DNA of 64,000 nucleotides from Candidatus Brocadia pituitae (GCA_017347445.1 AP021856.1:3542613-3606612); one strand, 5' to 3'; shown: positions 25,325-35,201, numbered from the stretch's first letter. Made by a program: numbers and translations. The notes: generated from the sequence alone by a model not told the origin.

Positions 25325-26333
25325 AATTTTAAAGAGATTCTTTTATATTTGTGTTGTATCAACGGCCTTTTCCCTATTTTATTCTAAACATATCATAGCT
25401 TATGAACAGGAGATAAATAGCCTTTCTACTGCTATGGCTGAGAAGATCGCTGCCGCAGGCAAAAAGACGATAGCCGTCGTTGATTTTACTGACCTTCAAG
25501 GGAACGTAACCGAGCTTGGAAGATTTCTTGCAGAGGAATTCTCTGTCGCTCTTGCTGGCACAAGTAAAGGCTTTGAGGTCGTTGACAGAACCCATTTAAA
25601 AAGCATACTTGTAGAGCACAAACTTTCTTCTACAGGCATAATAGACCCTCAGACTGCGAGAAAATTGGGACAGATTGTGGGTGTAGATGCCCTTATAACG
25701 GGAACAATAACGCCTTTTGGAGATAGTATAAGAATTTCCGTTAAGGTGCTGGACACTGCCACGGCAAAGGTAGTTAGCGCGTCTACGGGAAATATTGCAA
25801 AGACAAAGGCAATAGAAGAACTCCTTGCGCGAGGTGTAGAATCTGCGCAATCATCAAGCCAACAGGTGCCTGCTACAGGCTATGTTCCATCTGCCAGCAG
25901 TCCAAAATCCAAGAAGGTTGGAGATTTAATGGTAACCATGAAAAATGTGGTAGTTTCATCAAAAGATAGGATTGCTGTAATCATGGACTTTTTAAATCAG
26001 TCAGATAAGGAACTTAAATTAGCTGCATCATCTGGTAACCCACGGTTGACAGATGAAAGGGGTAATATTTTTGAATTTAAAGGATACAACGGAGGTCTTA
26101 AATATGGTAGTTGGGGCGGTCAAACTTTCAGGTGGGAAAAAGACGGTATAGGTTTAAATGCCAAATCAAAAGGTACCGTAGTACTTTATTTTGAACCTAG
26201 AGGTATCGATAACATCAACAAGATAGGATCAGATTTTGCAGTTTCTTTTGATTATGTACTCTATGATTTAAAAGATAAAACAGAATCCCATCATTCTGTT
26301 TCATTTACAGACATTAAGGCTCAGAAGAATTAA
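25314..26333 (+). CDS. CsgG/FlgO-like outer membrane-associated protein
   Basis: 339 aa from GTG 25314, after AAGGAGG. A signal peptide (residues about 1-30) precedes a CsgG/FlgO-type domain: KKTIAVVDFTDLQGNVTELGRFLAEEFSVAL, VVDRTHLKSIL, ARKLGQIVGVDALITGTITP and SVKVLDTATAKVV. The last 140 residues form a separate beta-rich domain like those of DUF4352-type exported proteins. Family members assemble in or at the outer membrane for curli or flagellar functions; none of those partners is nearby. The start overlaps the preceding gene. Confidence 0.83.
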   Translation: MRNKILKRFFYICVVSTAFSLFYSKHIIAYEQEINSLSTAMAEKIAAAGKKTIAVVDFTDLQGNVTELGRFLAEEFSVALAGTSKGFEVVDRTHLKSILVEHKLSSTGIIDPQTARKLGQIVGVDALITGTITPFGDSIRISVKVLDTATAKVVSASTGNIAKTKAIEELLARGVESAQSSSQQVPATGYVPSASSPKSKKVGDLMVTMKNVVVSSKDRIAVIMDFLNQSDKELKLAASSGNPRLTDERGNIFEFKGYNGGLKYGSWGGQTFRWEKDGIGLNAKSKGTVVLYFEPRGIDNINKIGSDFAVSFDYVLYDLKDKTESHHSVSFTDIKAQKN

Positions 26334-26414
26334 GCAAATGATGGAAACAATGTTTTGCTCATCACGGGAATTGACAAATTTTGTAAATAATATTTAGACG
26401 AAAGGGAGGTGATT

Positions 26415-26906
26415 ATGCATTGCCCAAGTTGTAGCAAAGAGGTTGTGGCAGATAAGCTATTCTGTAATTGGTGTGATGCCTTTATGCCAAACAAAACCGT
26501 TGGGAAAAAGGCGGATCTGTTTAGAAGAGGGTTAGCAAGTGCCATAGATCCGTTTATTGTAATGATCCTATACTTGATTTTGGGTTCGATTTTGGGGGCA
26601 ATCTTTGGTAGAGGCATTAAAGGTTTTGCGTTCGTTATTGTTACGACGGGATACGTGTACTTCTTATCTCAGCTCTTAAGCAAGGGAATGACGCTGGGTA
26701 AGTGGTTGCTTGGCGTTAAAGTAGTAGAGAAACTTACCGGTAACAGTCCTGGTTTTTGGCGGATGATCCTACGCGAAACCATTGGCAAATTTGTAAGTGG
26801 ATTAGTATTCAGTCTTGGTTATTTCTGGGCTATTTGGGATAAGGATGGCCAGGCATGGCACGACAAAATTGCGGGTACGGTTGTTGTAAAAGAACAGAAA
26901 CAATAA
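26415..26906 (+). CDS. RDD family membrane protein with N-terminal zinc ribbon
   Basis: 163 aa from ATG 26415, placed six bases after GGGAGG. The first residues form a zinc ribbon (HCPSCSKEVVADKLFCNWCDAF, two CxxC pairs). An RDD domain follows with RRGLASAIDPFIVMILYLI, a second membrane helix, and GMTLGKWLLGVKVV, ending with WHDKIAGTVVV. RDD proteins are small multi-pass membrane proteins; some act as Na+/H+ antiporters, but function here is unproven. Confidence 0.87.
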   Translation: MHCPSCSKEVVADKLFCNWCDAFMPNKTVGKKADLFRRGLASAIDPFIVMILYLILGSILGAIFGRGIKGFAFVIVTTGYVYFLSQLLSKGMTLGKWLLGVKVVEKLTGNSPGFWRMILRETIGKFVSGLVFSLGYFWAIWDKDGQAWHDKIAGTVVVKEQKQ

Positions 26907-27098
26907 CCGTTGTCAAAACATTAAAAAAAGCTATCATAATGCCCAACAGATATGCTTCGCTATGCCCTTAACACGGATTTTGCGACTACTTCGTCTATAA
27001 AAGGATCGGTATTCGGTAAGTGGACGTTTCACCCTTACTCAACGCAGCTATATGTCATTGCGCGGCGAAAGCCTAATCTGTATCGAAAGGGAAATTAT

Positions 27099-27467
27099 AT
27101 GAATTTTAAAAAATTGGCGATATGTATCATGGCGTTTGGGCTTTTTGTTCTCATAGGTGGTGGGGTAAGATATTTGAGTAACTTGCCATTAGAGTACAAG
27201 CCGAAAAAGCCTTCTGTTACAAAAACATCATCCCCTCCAAAACATGTTGGTAAAGACGGCAAAGTATACTACTATGGAGCTGAAATATGGGAAAAGAACG
27301 CACCCGGTGGGAAATATTTGCAAGAAAGCAATGATCGGATGAATTTAAGTTTCATAAATATGGAACGTGCGGTCTGCAGGGAAGGCGCAAAAAAGACGAT
27401 ATCTACAGGTCTAATCATCACTATCGTCGGTTTGATTATCTTCTCGTCTCGGCTAAGAAAGAAATAA
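27099..27467 (+). CDS. small two-helix membrane protein, unknown
   Basis: 122 aa from ATG 27099; the longer frame to 26952 has no ribosome site and odd composition, so the internal ATG is chosen. One helix lies at residues 6-25 (ICIMAFGLFVLIGGGVRYL) and another at 101-116 (GLIITIVGLIIFSS); between them is a charged extracytoplasmic loop. No family recognised. Confidence 0.6.
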   Translation: MNFKKLAICIMAFGLFVLIGGGVRYLSNLPLEYKPKKPSVTKTSSPPKHVGKDGKVYYYGAEIWEKNAPGGKYLQESNDRMNLSFINMERAVCREGAKKTISTGLIITIVGLIIFSSRLRKK

Positions 27468-27553
27468 GAAATTCTTAGTCTATGTGTGTCGCCAACAAGG
27501 TATGAGGCAAAATATTTTCACACAAATTTCGAAAAATCCAGAAAGGAAGAGGC

Positions 27554-28747
27554 ATGAAACGCAACTTGTTTCAACTGTTTTGCATTAGACAGCCGTTACG
27601 TATCACGGCAGCCTGTGTATTGTTGATCGTATTACTCATTTATACCAATACAGAGTCCAAAGCAGCTGCATCGTTACCTGAGTTTTACGGGGTTTACATC
27701 ACAGACCGTGGAAAGTTGATTGAGCTTGGGCCAACTACACCGGAGAAGGACAAACGAAACTTTAGCGGCAGCTTAAATATTATCTATTTTGGTGAACCGC
27801 CCATAACACCTGGTATTGAGTTGCACAGGCGTGCATTTGTTCGCTCACAAATCGAATATTTGGTCGATAAACCGGAACAGAAGCCGAAAGAGGTCAGGGT
27901 GAAACGTGTCGAAAACTTCATAGTCCTTAATGAAAAATTGCATCTCAGATTCAAACCGGTCAGAGAGCAGCCAGGAATGGTTATCGCTGTACCAGCGCAA
28001 ACTCTGGTACCTGGCTTATATGCAGTCACAATAACAGGATTGGCAGAAGTGTATAAGTTTCCATTTTCGGTCGGCCTAGACAATACCTCGGAGAAAGATA
28101 GCCCTTATAACAACTGCCTCGATGAACACATTAGAAAAGTGAATAGATATCCCTCTCTGGAATCTTCCTACATTCCGTGTTCCGTGCTTGATCAAATGGT
28201 TGTTGATTGGAGGATGGCAACTCTCAATGCCATCGACCAGGAGCAGTGGGAAGACGCTATCACTAACGCTCGTCTAGTCTTGGCAGTAAATCCAGGAGAT
28301 AATGAGCTCTCCTCACTCGTGCACAATCGGCTTGTGAACGCTGCTCTTCAGGCTCTGGACCACAAGGACTGGGAGACCGTGATTTCATTTGCAACAAAAG
28401 CTCTTAAAATTAAACCTGGCGAGCAGCAGGCAACCGCCATCTTGCAACAAGCGAAACAATCACAGGTCGCAGCGGAGCGTTCCGGAATAATAGCAGCTCT
28501 TCAAAGCAGCTATTCATTCTTCGGTGCAGCAGAATCATCGAACAAAAAGAAATACCCTTTCAAGATTACATTCGAATCCTTCGATGAACACTCGAACCGC
28601 GTCATCGGTAAGATGGACTACTATTCACCAGATAACAAAGCCATCCTCAGTTTTGAGGGCTCCCTTGCTGGCTCCACTCTTCGACTCCAACATACGGGGG
28701 TAGTAAGGAAAGGGGGGTTCCACGCCGAATTTCCAATACATGCTTAG
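27554..28747 (+). CDS. exported protein with TPR-like helices, possibly frameshifted
   Basis: 397 aa with a signal or anchor segment (ITAACVLLIVLLIYTN). Residues about 215-300 contain two TPR-like repeats (QEQWEDAITNARLVLAVNPGDNE, HKDWETVISFATKALKIKPGEQQ). The last 70 residues look like strands of a beta barrel cut off at PIHA. The next gene starts inside the last codons and continues with LSLSQDDRLKGEYMRLG, which reads like the next strand. The two may be one gene split by a frameshift near 28740. Confidence 0.7.
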   Translation: MKRNLFQLFCIRQPLRITAACVLLIVLLIYTNTESKAAASLPEFYGVYITDRGKLIELGPTTPEKDKRNFSGSLNIIYFGEPPITPGIELHRRAFVRSQIEYLVDKPEQKPKEVRVKRVENFIVLNEKLHLRFKPVREQPGMVIAVPAQTLVPGLYAVTITGLAEVYKFPFSVGLDNTSEKDSPYNNCLDEHIRKVNRYPSLESSYIPCSVLDQMVVDWRMATLNAIDQEQWEDAITNARLVLAVNPGDNELSSLVHNRLVNAALQALDHKDWETVISFATKALKIKPGEQQATAILQQAKQSQVAAERSGIIAALQSSYSFFGAAESSNKKKYPFKITFESFDEHSNRVIGKMDYYSPDNKAILSFEGSLAGSTLRLQHTGVVRKGGFHAEFPIHA

Positions 28748-29270
28748 CCTCAGTCAGGATGATAGGCTCAAAGGTGAGTACATGCGACTAGGGTCTGAAG
28801 AAAAACTTGGCAGCGTGTGGATTGATTTGAATGAGGGTCGGAGAAAGGCAAAGGAAATTAGTGTCGCAGAGCTTGTCAGAAAAGAAAAGATTAGGGAAGA
28901 GTCGTGTACACCAACTAGGGTAATTGCTACAATAATTGAAAAGCACGGCTTTGACAAACCAAGGAAAATAACGCTCACGGACGTAAGTATAAAGGGAATT
29001 AGAGGGAGCAATGAGGTACCTTTTATTAGGATTACTGCGGTTGATAAAGTTGAATATTCCGGTATAAGTAAGTTTTATGTTAATCCAAAGTCTCTTATGT
29101 GGCGTATCGTAATTGAGATGCCAAGTGAAAGTGGTCCATATAAAGCCTGGTTTGATATCGAGTTCCAGAAGAACAAGGAGGAATGTGACGCTTTCTACGA
29201 TACCCTAATGAATGCATGGGAAGCATGGAAGAAGAAGTATGCTGAGATCTTGGCAATTAATCCAAAATAG
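28740..29270 (+). CDS. unknown protein, possibly the C-terminal half of the preceding gene
   Basis: 176 aa. ATG 28740 overlaps the stop of the preceding gene by 8 bp and has no ribosome site of its own. The start resembles a continuation of the upstream beta-rich domain. The middle (PFIRITAVDKVEYSGISKFYVN) suggests a PH-like or beta-sandwich fold. No family recognised. Either translational coupling or a frameshift explains the junction. Confidence 0.5.
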   Translation: MLSLSQDDRLKGEYMRLGSEEKLGSVWIDLNEGRRKAKEISVAELVRKEKIREESCTPTRVIATIIEKHGFDKPRKITLTDVSIKGIRGSNEVPFIRITAVDKVEYSGISKFYVNPKSLMWRIVIEMPSESGPYKAWFDIEFQKNKEECDAFYDTLMNAWEAWKKKYAEILAINPK

Positions 29271-29339
29271 GCAAATAAACCTTCAGAAAGCAAGAAGGAT
29301 GAAGAATTTTCACCAGAATAAAAACACGCTTAAAATAGA

Positions 29340-29579
29340 CAATATGAGAAAGCTAGTGCTGAATGGTTGAAAGCAGTAAGAAGTGATAAGGTTAATATAA
29401 AGATCTATTACAATTTTGGTATTGCATACACAAAAGTAAGGAAATTGGACAATGCCATATGGCAGAAGGCGTTGACTATAAATCTTGAAAGTCATTTAAA
29501 TATTGATATTTTCATTTTAAATCATAATTTCGCAACCTTATATGAATTTCATCAAAGTAATTTCAGTATAAAGAAATAA
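29340..29579 (+). pseudogene. TPR-protein fragment
   Basis: The frame from 29340 contains a TPR unit (YYNFGIAYTKVRKLDNAIWQKALTINLE) without a start codon and then runs into non-TPR sequence. It looks like a leftover of a larger TPR gene. Confidence 0.4.
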
Positions 29580-29590
29580 AGGCACTCACC

Positions 29591-30262
29591 ATGATTACAA
29601 AACAAGGATATCTTTTATTTTTGTTGATTTTGTTTGTCATTTTCGAGGGTTGTGCAACAAGATATCCTCTTGGCCTGAAAGAAGAACAATGGCAAGCATT
29701 AAGCCCACAACAGCAGGCGGAATACACCACAAAGCAATATCAGATAGATGAAGAAAGAAGAAAAAGACAGGAAGAATACCGGCAACAAAAGGAAAGAGAA
29801 GCGGTGGAGGCGACAAGAGTAGAAAAAGACCGCATTCTACAGCTTTATAGGAATGCACGTTACGGCGATATTATTCAGGTGAACATATCAGGCGGCAGCA
29901 TTGCCTTTATTGGAGAAAGAAAAGGGTATGAACCTTTGTCCTTCGATCTGGTAAGAGGCGAGAGGAAAAGGATTCCATTCTACCACCACGATAGACACGT
30001 AACATACCAAACAGATATCTGGGTAGCGTATGATAATAATGCCTTTTATTTTGACATTGGAGATGACCAGAAATATGAACATAGTACAGATAAGATAGTT
30101 ATTTTAGACAATGGACGCTGGGATGAAGGAAAGACATATCATCCAAAAACACTCGACAAGACCACCTATAGTCAGGCACAGGGTATAGAGGTTTTTATAA
30201 GATACAAACTATTGCCTGGTATGCAACGGAAAGGATCGCATCATTATTACCCATCTCAATGA
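29591..30262 (+). CDS. lipoprotein of unknown function
   Basis: 223 aa. The N-terminal signal ends in a lipobox, FEGC (Cys at about residue 21), so the protein should be lipid-anchored. A charged QE/KR coiled-coil segment follows (residues about 45-80), then a beta-rich domain of unknown type. ATG 29591 has only a weak ribosome site. It closes the envelope-protein group that starts at 22399. Confidence 0.72.
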   Translation: MITKQGYLLFLLILFVIFEGCATRYPLGLKEEQWQALSPQQQAEYTTKQYQIDEERRKRQEEYRQQKEREAVEATRVEKDRILQLYRNARYGDIIQVNISGGSIAFIGERKGYEPLSFDLVRGERKRIPFYHHDRHVTYQTDIWVAYDNNAFYFDIGDDQKYEHSTDKIVILDNGRWDEGKTYHPKTLDKTTYSQAQGIEVFIRYKLLPGMQRKGSHHYYPSQ

Positions 30263-30327
30263 AATGAAGAAATTGTTTCCAAAGAGGAATCGGTTTTGTA
30301 AAAATTAAGACACAGGAGGAATTAAAA

Positions 30328-30552
30328 ATGCCTAAGCTTACCTTTGAAATTCCGGCAGATATAAAAGATATCATAAAGAGACATGGGGAGGTTGACTGGA
30401 ACAAGGTTGTCAACAAGGCAATCTGGGATTATGCAAAAAAGATAAAATTGCTGGAGTCTATCACAGCAAAAAGCAGACTCACAGAAAGTGATATTGACGA
30501 TTTAGACCATGAAATAAAGGTTGCTTTGTCAAAAAGGTATCAAAAAGCCTGA
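30328..30552 (+). CDS. antitoxin of a PIN-domain toxin-antitoxin pair
   Basis: 74 aa after CACAGGAGG. The sequence (LTFEIPADIKDIIKRHGEVDWNKVVNKAIWDYAKK) has the ribbon-helix-helix look of VapB-like antitoxins, with a C-terminal toxin-binding tail. The stop overlaps the toxin start by one base (TGATG), as is usual for such pairs. It would neutralise the toxin and repress the operon. Confidence 0.78.
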   Translation: MPKLTFEIPADIKDIIKRHGEVDWNKVVNKAIWDYAKKIKLLESITAKSRLTESDIDDLDHEIKVALSKRYQKA

Positions 30553-30974
30553 TGAGATTAGTAATAGATACTGGCATCCTTATTTCAGCGATTCTTAAAG
30601 ATTCTGCAACAAGGGAAATTCTGCTGTTTCCAGATATAGAGTTTCTCCTGCCTGAATACGCATTGGAAGAATACGAAAAGCACCGAAAAGTTATTTCCAA
30701 CCGGAGTGGTTTGAGTGAGAAAGAATTGAATATAATACTATCTCTGCTTTTGGATAACATTAGAATTGTCTCTGTTTCTGAAATAAAACCATATTTAGAA
30801 AATGCTTATAAAATTATCGGCTCAACTGATCCGTTTGACGTCCCTTTTGTAGCTCTTGCCTTAGCAACAGAGAATAATGGTATCTGGTCAAATGACAAAC
30901 ATTTTGAAAACATAAAAGAAGTAAAAATCTGGAAAACTTCTGAACTTATGAGTTACTTTAAAAAACGAGGTTAA
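30552..30974 (+). CDS. PIN-domain toxin (predicted ribonuclease)
   Basis: 140 aa. The acidic active-site positions of the PIN fold are present: Asp6 (VIDTGILISAIL), Glu near residue 39-41 (ALEEY), Asp in STDPFDVPFVALAL and Asp in IWSNDKHF. It likely cleaves RNA when not held by the antitoxin. A 220-bp stretch after it, up to the IS1634 remnant, has a short frame (PQWGEKVVKAEVGRWVTELI) that may be an old gene end. Confidence 0.82.
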   Translation: MRLVIDTGILISAILKDSATREILLFPDIEFLLPEYALEEYEKHRKVISNRSGLSEKELNIILSLLLDNIRIVSVSEIKPYLENAYKIIGSTDPFDVPFVALALATENNGIWSNDKHFENIKEVKIWKTSELMSYFKKRG

Positions 30975-31193
30975 AACAACCGGTGTCCTCAATGGGGAGA
31001 AAAAGTTGTTAAAGCAGAAGTTGGAAGATGGGTTACAGAATTGATAAAAAATTCTGCCAGGATCGCCAAAGCGCCAAGAGTCTCTGTTAGGAGCAGCATA
31101 TTAATAAAAAAAGAATTTATCCCTAACTTAACCTAAGTTACGCATTCAAGAGCTTAAGTACTTGATATTCAAGGGTCTTCAAATAGATCCTCA

Positions 31194-32957
31194 CTACAAA
31201 GCTGCTTTTTTGAAGGTTATCCGCTTCCTTGTTATCGCCTGTGGATCAATTCCGAGTTTTTTGTATATCTCCCCTTGTGCTGCCTCCACTTCGGTTGCTA
31301 CCCGAACATGGTGTACATGGATACCATCTGCATCGGGCAGGACTACGGTTACTACCTGATGCGTCTGTAAGAGTTGTTTTATGGTATTCTAACTTCTTGT
31401 TTCTCCCTTCTCTTTCAAGGTGTGCTCAATTGCATGCAAGAGATGGTATGCAAGTACTGAGATAAATAGGTGTGCATCTACCCGGTGTTCCTTCTGATGA
31501 TAGATCGGCCGCAAACCGAGATTGCTCTTGAGATCCCTGAACGCCCTCTCTACTCTCGTCAACATGATGTAAAGACTCCATATCTCCTGCTCGGTTAAAT
31601 CCTTCCGGTTCGTCCTCAACAAATAGGTCCCGTCGTACTTTCCTTCGTCTTCCGTAACATTTCTCCACTGCAAATGTATCACTCCATTCGACTGTGTCGT
31701 CTCTATCGTATAATGTCTCGCTACCCTCCGGTATCTCTCCTTGATCCTCCCTATCTTCTGCTCTATCTTCCCTATGTCCTTGAGTCGTCCACTCTCAATA
31801 TTCTTTCCTAACTTCCCCAGCGCCTCTTCTATCCTCTCCTTGAACCGTTCTCGTATCCCTTTGTCCTTCTCCCCACGCTCTTCACTCCTGCAAAGCACAT
31901 AGACGTCGCCTTCGATCTCTTTCGTCTCCAACCCTTCAAACTCGCCAAATCTCCTCTCCCGCTCTGAATGCCTTGCTGCAACGATGTACTTCATCCCCAT
32001 CCCCCTGATTGACTCAAGCTTTTCCTCTGACACCATTCCCCGATCCACAACAATGGTCGGCTCTTTGGTCTTATCTCTCATCCTTTCCCTGAGCCTTTCT
32101 ACCGTATCCTTCATGGTCGTTATATCTGTCCTGTCTCCTTCATACACCTCATGCCCCTTCACAAATCCTTCCTCATCGACCACCTGCTTGCAATCCCCGC
32201 GTCCGTCCCGGCAATACCCATACTTCGCCTTGCTGTTTGACTCTGCTGCCCCTTTAAAGTAACTGCCCGTCAAATCGTACAGAGAGATCTTCTCCTCGAG
32301 TCGAAACAACCTCCGCTCCTTCTCTCTCAACGCCTCTTCTATCTTCTCCTTACCCTCCAGCATCCGGTCGCTTACCCGATACAGCGCATCTCGTCGTACC
32401 GACACCGACTCATTGCCCGGCAGGTCACATAACGCCGTCCTCTTTACCCAGTCTACCGTTGCATTCTCACTCATCGGCTCTACTAATCTCCCAAACACCT
32501 CCACCTTCGCCCTCTCAATCTCCTTCTTGCTCATTTCGCACCCCTTCAACACCTCGGCCATTCCCGGACGCTTCCAGTACTCCTCTGCCACCAATACCGG
32601 ACCCAGCATCCGAGGCTCTTCCACCTTCAGTTCACCGACATCCGTCCTTATGACATCCTCTGGACTTCCTTCTTCCCGTGCTGCCCTGAGCTTCCCCTTT
32701 CGCCTGAGTCGCGCTACAATCGATTCCGTCACCGCTTGCAGCCCTTCCGGCTCATCCGGGAACATGCTCCGCTGTCCCGAAAGCCTCCGCCTGAGCATTT
32801 CTGTCAGCAGCGCCCACTGCTCTCTCGGCACATCGATATTGCCCAGCGTAAGAATGGTCTTCTGACGTGGACCTTTCTTCGTCGTTATGGTCTCAACCAG
32901 GACCAGACAGGAATATTTCTTGTCACCTCTCTTTTTGTATGCATCTCTGATATACAT
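31194..32957 (-). pseudogene. IS1634-type DDE transposase broken by a TAG codon
   Basis: A 522-codon frame starts at 32957 and stops at TAG 31389-31391 after KGETRS. The same frame continues without interruption for 64 further codons (NTIKQLLQTHQVVTVVLPDADG ... ITRKRITFKKAAL) to a natural stop at 31194-31196. IS1634-family transposases normally carry this tail, with Trp at the position of the TAG. Family features include ILTLGNIDVPREQW at the N-terminus, VVDRGMVSEEKL in the core and VERAFRDLKSNLGLRPIYH near the C-terminus. No sharp terminal inverted repeat was found. Confidence 0.8.
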
Positions 32958-33047
32958 ACCATAATTATACCAGAGAAGACGAAAATGTCAGCACAACCTT
33001 ACTATTCATACACTACATCGCCGGCAAAAATTCTCGACCTTTATTAT

Positions 33048-33398
33048 TCAACCACTTACGACTTGCTCACTATGCAAAAGTGCGGCTTCGTCTACACTTT
33101 TTGCGTAAGTTCGGTTAACTCCTCCCGTTTTCACCTTCCCATATCTCCGACATTGGACACGCCGAATCTCCACCTCCAGGTAAATCCGCATCTCTCCGCA
33201 GGATAAGTCTCGTACCCACCGCACCTTCTTGTCGTAATAGCTCCGGTGTGCCACACCACAACAACCGCATACCGTTTTTTGACTCCGAACAAATCGGATA
33301 ACACGCGCCTTTGCATCTCCAAATATCCCCTTTATCTCGGCCTTCGGACGAAACCCGGGGAAACGGTATTCGTTCAGCAACCGCTTCTTTTTTTCCAT
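33048..33398 (-). pseudogene. ISL3-type transposase, N-terminal fragment
   Basis: About 110 codons match the start of ISL3-family transposases: a zinc-finger with VCGCCG and a degenerate second pair (CRRYG), then VRWVRDLSCGEMRIYLEVEIRRVQC. The frame ends soon after in unrelated sequence, and the DDE core is missing. It lies directly beside the IS1634 remnant. Confidence 0.7.
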
Positions 33399-33581
33399 CC
33401 CATTATCATGTCATCTTTTCCCATCGTCTTCAATTCTTTTTCGCCTTATTTACGGCCTCTTTGCAATATCTTTCCCTTAAATTTCGCCCACTCGTTTCCA
33501 CGATGACCCCAATAACTTACCCATGAAAGTGAGTGCCGGCAATAGCCCTGCATGTACCACCAATCCCTTCCCATTCATTTT

Positions 33582-33746
33582 CGTCTCGATTTTCGGTTGT
33601 CTTCTTGTCTCTTCTTGTGGTATATTCTTCCTTCGTCGAAAAGGTGAACCTCCTTAAAGATGTTCCATGGTCTCCATTCCCCCGGAGATTCTACCATTTC
33701 CTGCTTATTCCTGCGATAAGGCTTCACCGTGCTTGCAGGATTTAGG
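33582..33746 (-). repeat. 5' flank of the ISL3-type element
   Basis: On the minus strand this stretch matches 12089-12252 over most of its length, including GGTAGAATCTCC, GGAGGTTCACCTTTTC and ATATACCACAAGAAG. Here it precedes the transposase fragment, which identifies both copies as the upstream part of the same IS. Confidence 0.6.
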
Positions 33747-33787
33747 TGGTATTATGATAAATTTTGGTAACAAACTACTTTTTTAAA

Positions 33788-33838
33788 AAGAGGGAGAGTT
33801 TCCTTGCCCCCTTGTAGGAGAGGGTTGGGGTAAGGAGA
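33788..33838. repeat. palindromic repeat (CTTGCCCCCTTGTAGGAG type)
   Basis: A short element with GAGGGAGAG ... GGAGAGGGTTGGGGTAAGG. Its sequence type also appears, in frame, inside the helicase gene at 61.3 and 63.5 kb. Confidence 0.5.
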
Positions 33839-33866
33839 TTTTTTGTATCAAACCTATAATTTTGCC

Positions 33867-35033
33867 ATGAAGATTGCATTGGTGGTATATCAATTTATCA
33901 AGGAAAAGGGGGGAGTGGAAAGTTACGTATGGAATGCATCCCGGCAGCTCCTTGGTTACGGTTACGAAGTGCATATCTTTGCTCATAGATTTAGTCAGGA
34001 TCAGGATAAGAGATTGTTTTTTCATCATGTTCCTGCGTTCACGTTCTGGTCTCCATTAAGATACTGGACGTTTGCCGTAAACGCCCCTAAGATTATTAAA
34101 AAATCTGAGGTAGCATTCGATCTCATTCACGGATTCACTCAGACATTATCTCAGGATATTTATCGTGTCGGCGGTGGATGTCATTGGGACTACATGATGC
34201 ATACCTACCCCTTGATGCAATCAAGGCTGGGTAAAATGCTTATGTGCCTGAATCCACGACATTTTTCCCTCTTGCTTTTAGAGAAAATTATCCTCCAAAA
34301 AAAATGTTATAAACGCATTACCTGCATCTCAGAACAATGCAAGAAAGAACTGATACGACATTACCATTTGTCTCCCGATGATATTGAAGTAATTCACAAT
34401 GGTGTGGACATCAGGGTATTTACCCCACACAACAGACGGACATACAGGGACATGGTAAGGGCGCAATACGCTATTGCGCCGGACGACGTGCTGGTGTTGT
34501 TTGTCGGTTCCGGATTTAAGAGAAAAGGGCTGCGGCATGCTATCATTGCCTTATCGCTGATGGATACCTCTCAGAAAGTGAAAGTACTCGTTGTGGGGAA
34601 AGGAAACGTTCGGGAATACCAGAGATTTGCCCAAAAAAAAGGTGTGCTTGACAAACTATTCTTTGCCGGCGTATGCAAACAGATCCACGAAATATATGCA
34701 GCGGGGGATATCTTTGTTTTTCCCAGTGAGTATGATGCCTTTGGCACGGCGTGCCTTGAAGCTATGGCGTCGGGGCTTCCGGTCATTGTTAGCAAGACAA
34801 GCGGCGCATCAGAGATTGTTACGCACGGAGAAGATGGTTTCATCGTTAACCATCCCATTGATGCACATGAAATTGCAAAGTATCTGCAGGCGCTTTTAGA
34901 AAAGGGAATGAGGGAGCAGATGGGGGCCGTTGCCAGGCAAAAAGCAGAGAGGTATTCCTTTCAGGCAAATATTGAAAAGACGCTTCAGGTTTATCGAAAG
35001 GTAGTGGCTTGCTGCATACATCGGAATGCATAG
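33867..35033 (+). CDS. glycosyltransferase family 4
   Basis: 388 aa from ATG 33867 (MKIALVVYQFIKEKGGVESYV); a frame starting 24 bases earlier lacks support. The GT-B fold is clear: an N-terminal GGVES acceptor loop, ISEQCK, IHNGVDIRVF, and the C-terminal donor site VFPSEYDAFGTACLEAMASGLPVI. It resembles WaaG-type LPS core glucosyltransferases, but donor and acceptor sugars cannot be read from sequence. First gene of the glycan cluster that runs to 46377. Confidence 0.88.
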   Translation: MKIALVVYQFIKEKGGVESYVWNASRQLLGYGYEVHIFAHRFSQDQDKRLFFHHVPAFTFWSPLRYWTFAVNAPKIIKKSEVAFDLIHGFTQTLSQDIYRVGGGCHWDYMMHTYPLMQSRLGKMLMCLNPRHFSLLLLEKIILQKKCYKRITCISEQCKKELIRHYHLSPDDIEVIHNGVDIRVFTPHNRRTYRDMVRAQYAIAPDDVLVLFVGSGFKRKGLRHAIIALSLMDTSQKVKVLVVGKGNVREYQRFAQKKGVLDKLFFAGVCKQIHEIYAAGDIFVFPSEYDAFGTACLEAMASGLPVIVSKTSGASEIVTHGEDGFIVNHPIDAHEIAKYLQALLEKGMREQMGAVARQKAERYSFQANIEKTLQVYRKVVACCIHRNA

Positions 35034-35201
35034 CGCTGGCGGTTTATCCCCGGCCTGGGTCAGCCCTGCCAGGGTCTTAAACCCTTGACAGAGTTAATTG
35101 CCTGGAATGGCAAAGAACCAACAGGGAAAACGGGCAGACGAGCAGACGGAAAGCCCCTGAAGGGATAACATGATTATAGAATTAAGAAGGCTCTAATTCT
35201 T

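Noticed and set aside
31389-31391. TAG in the IS1634 transposase as a pyrrolysine codon
   Set aside because: Other genes here show no sign of TAG readthrough, and Trp TGG to TAG is a single-base change in a transposable element.
33131-33322. Second minus-strand frame within the ISL3 fragment
   Set aside because: It is an alternative frame of the same transposase remnant with no family motif.
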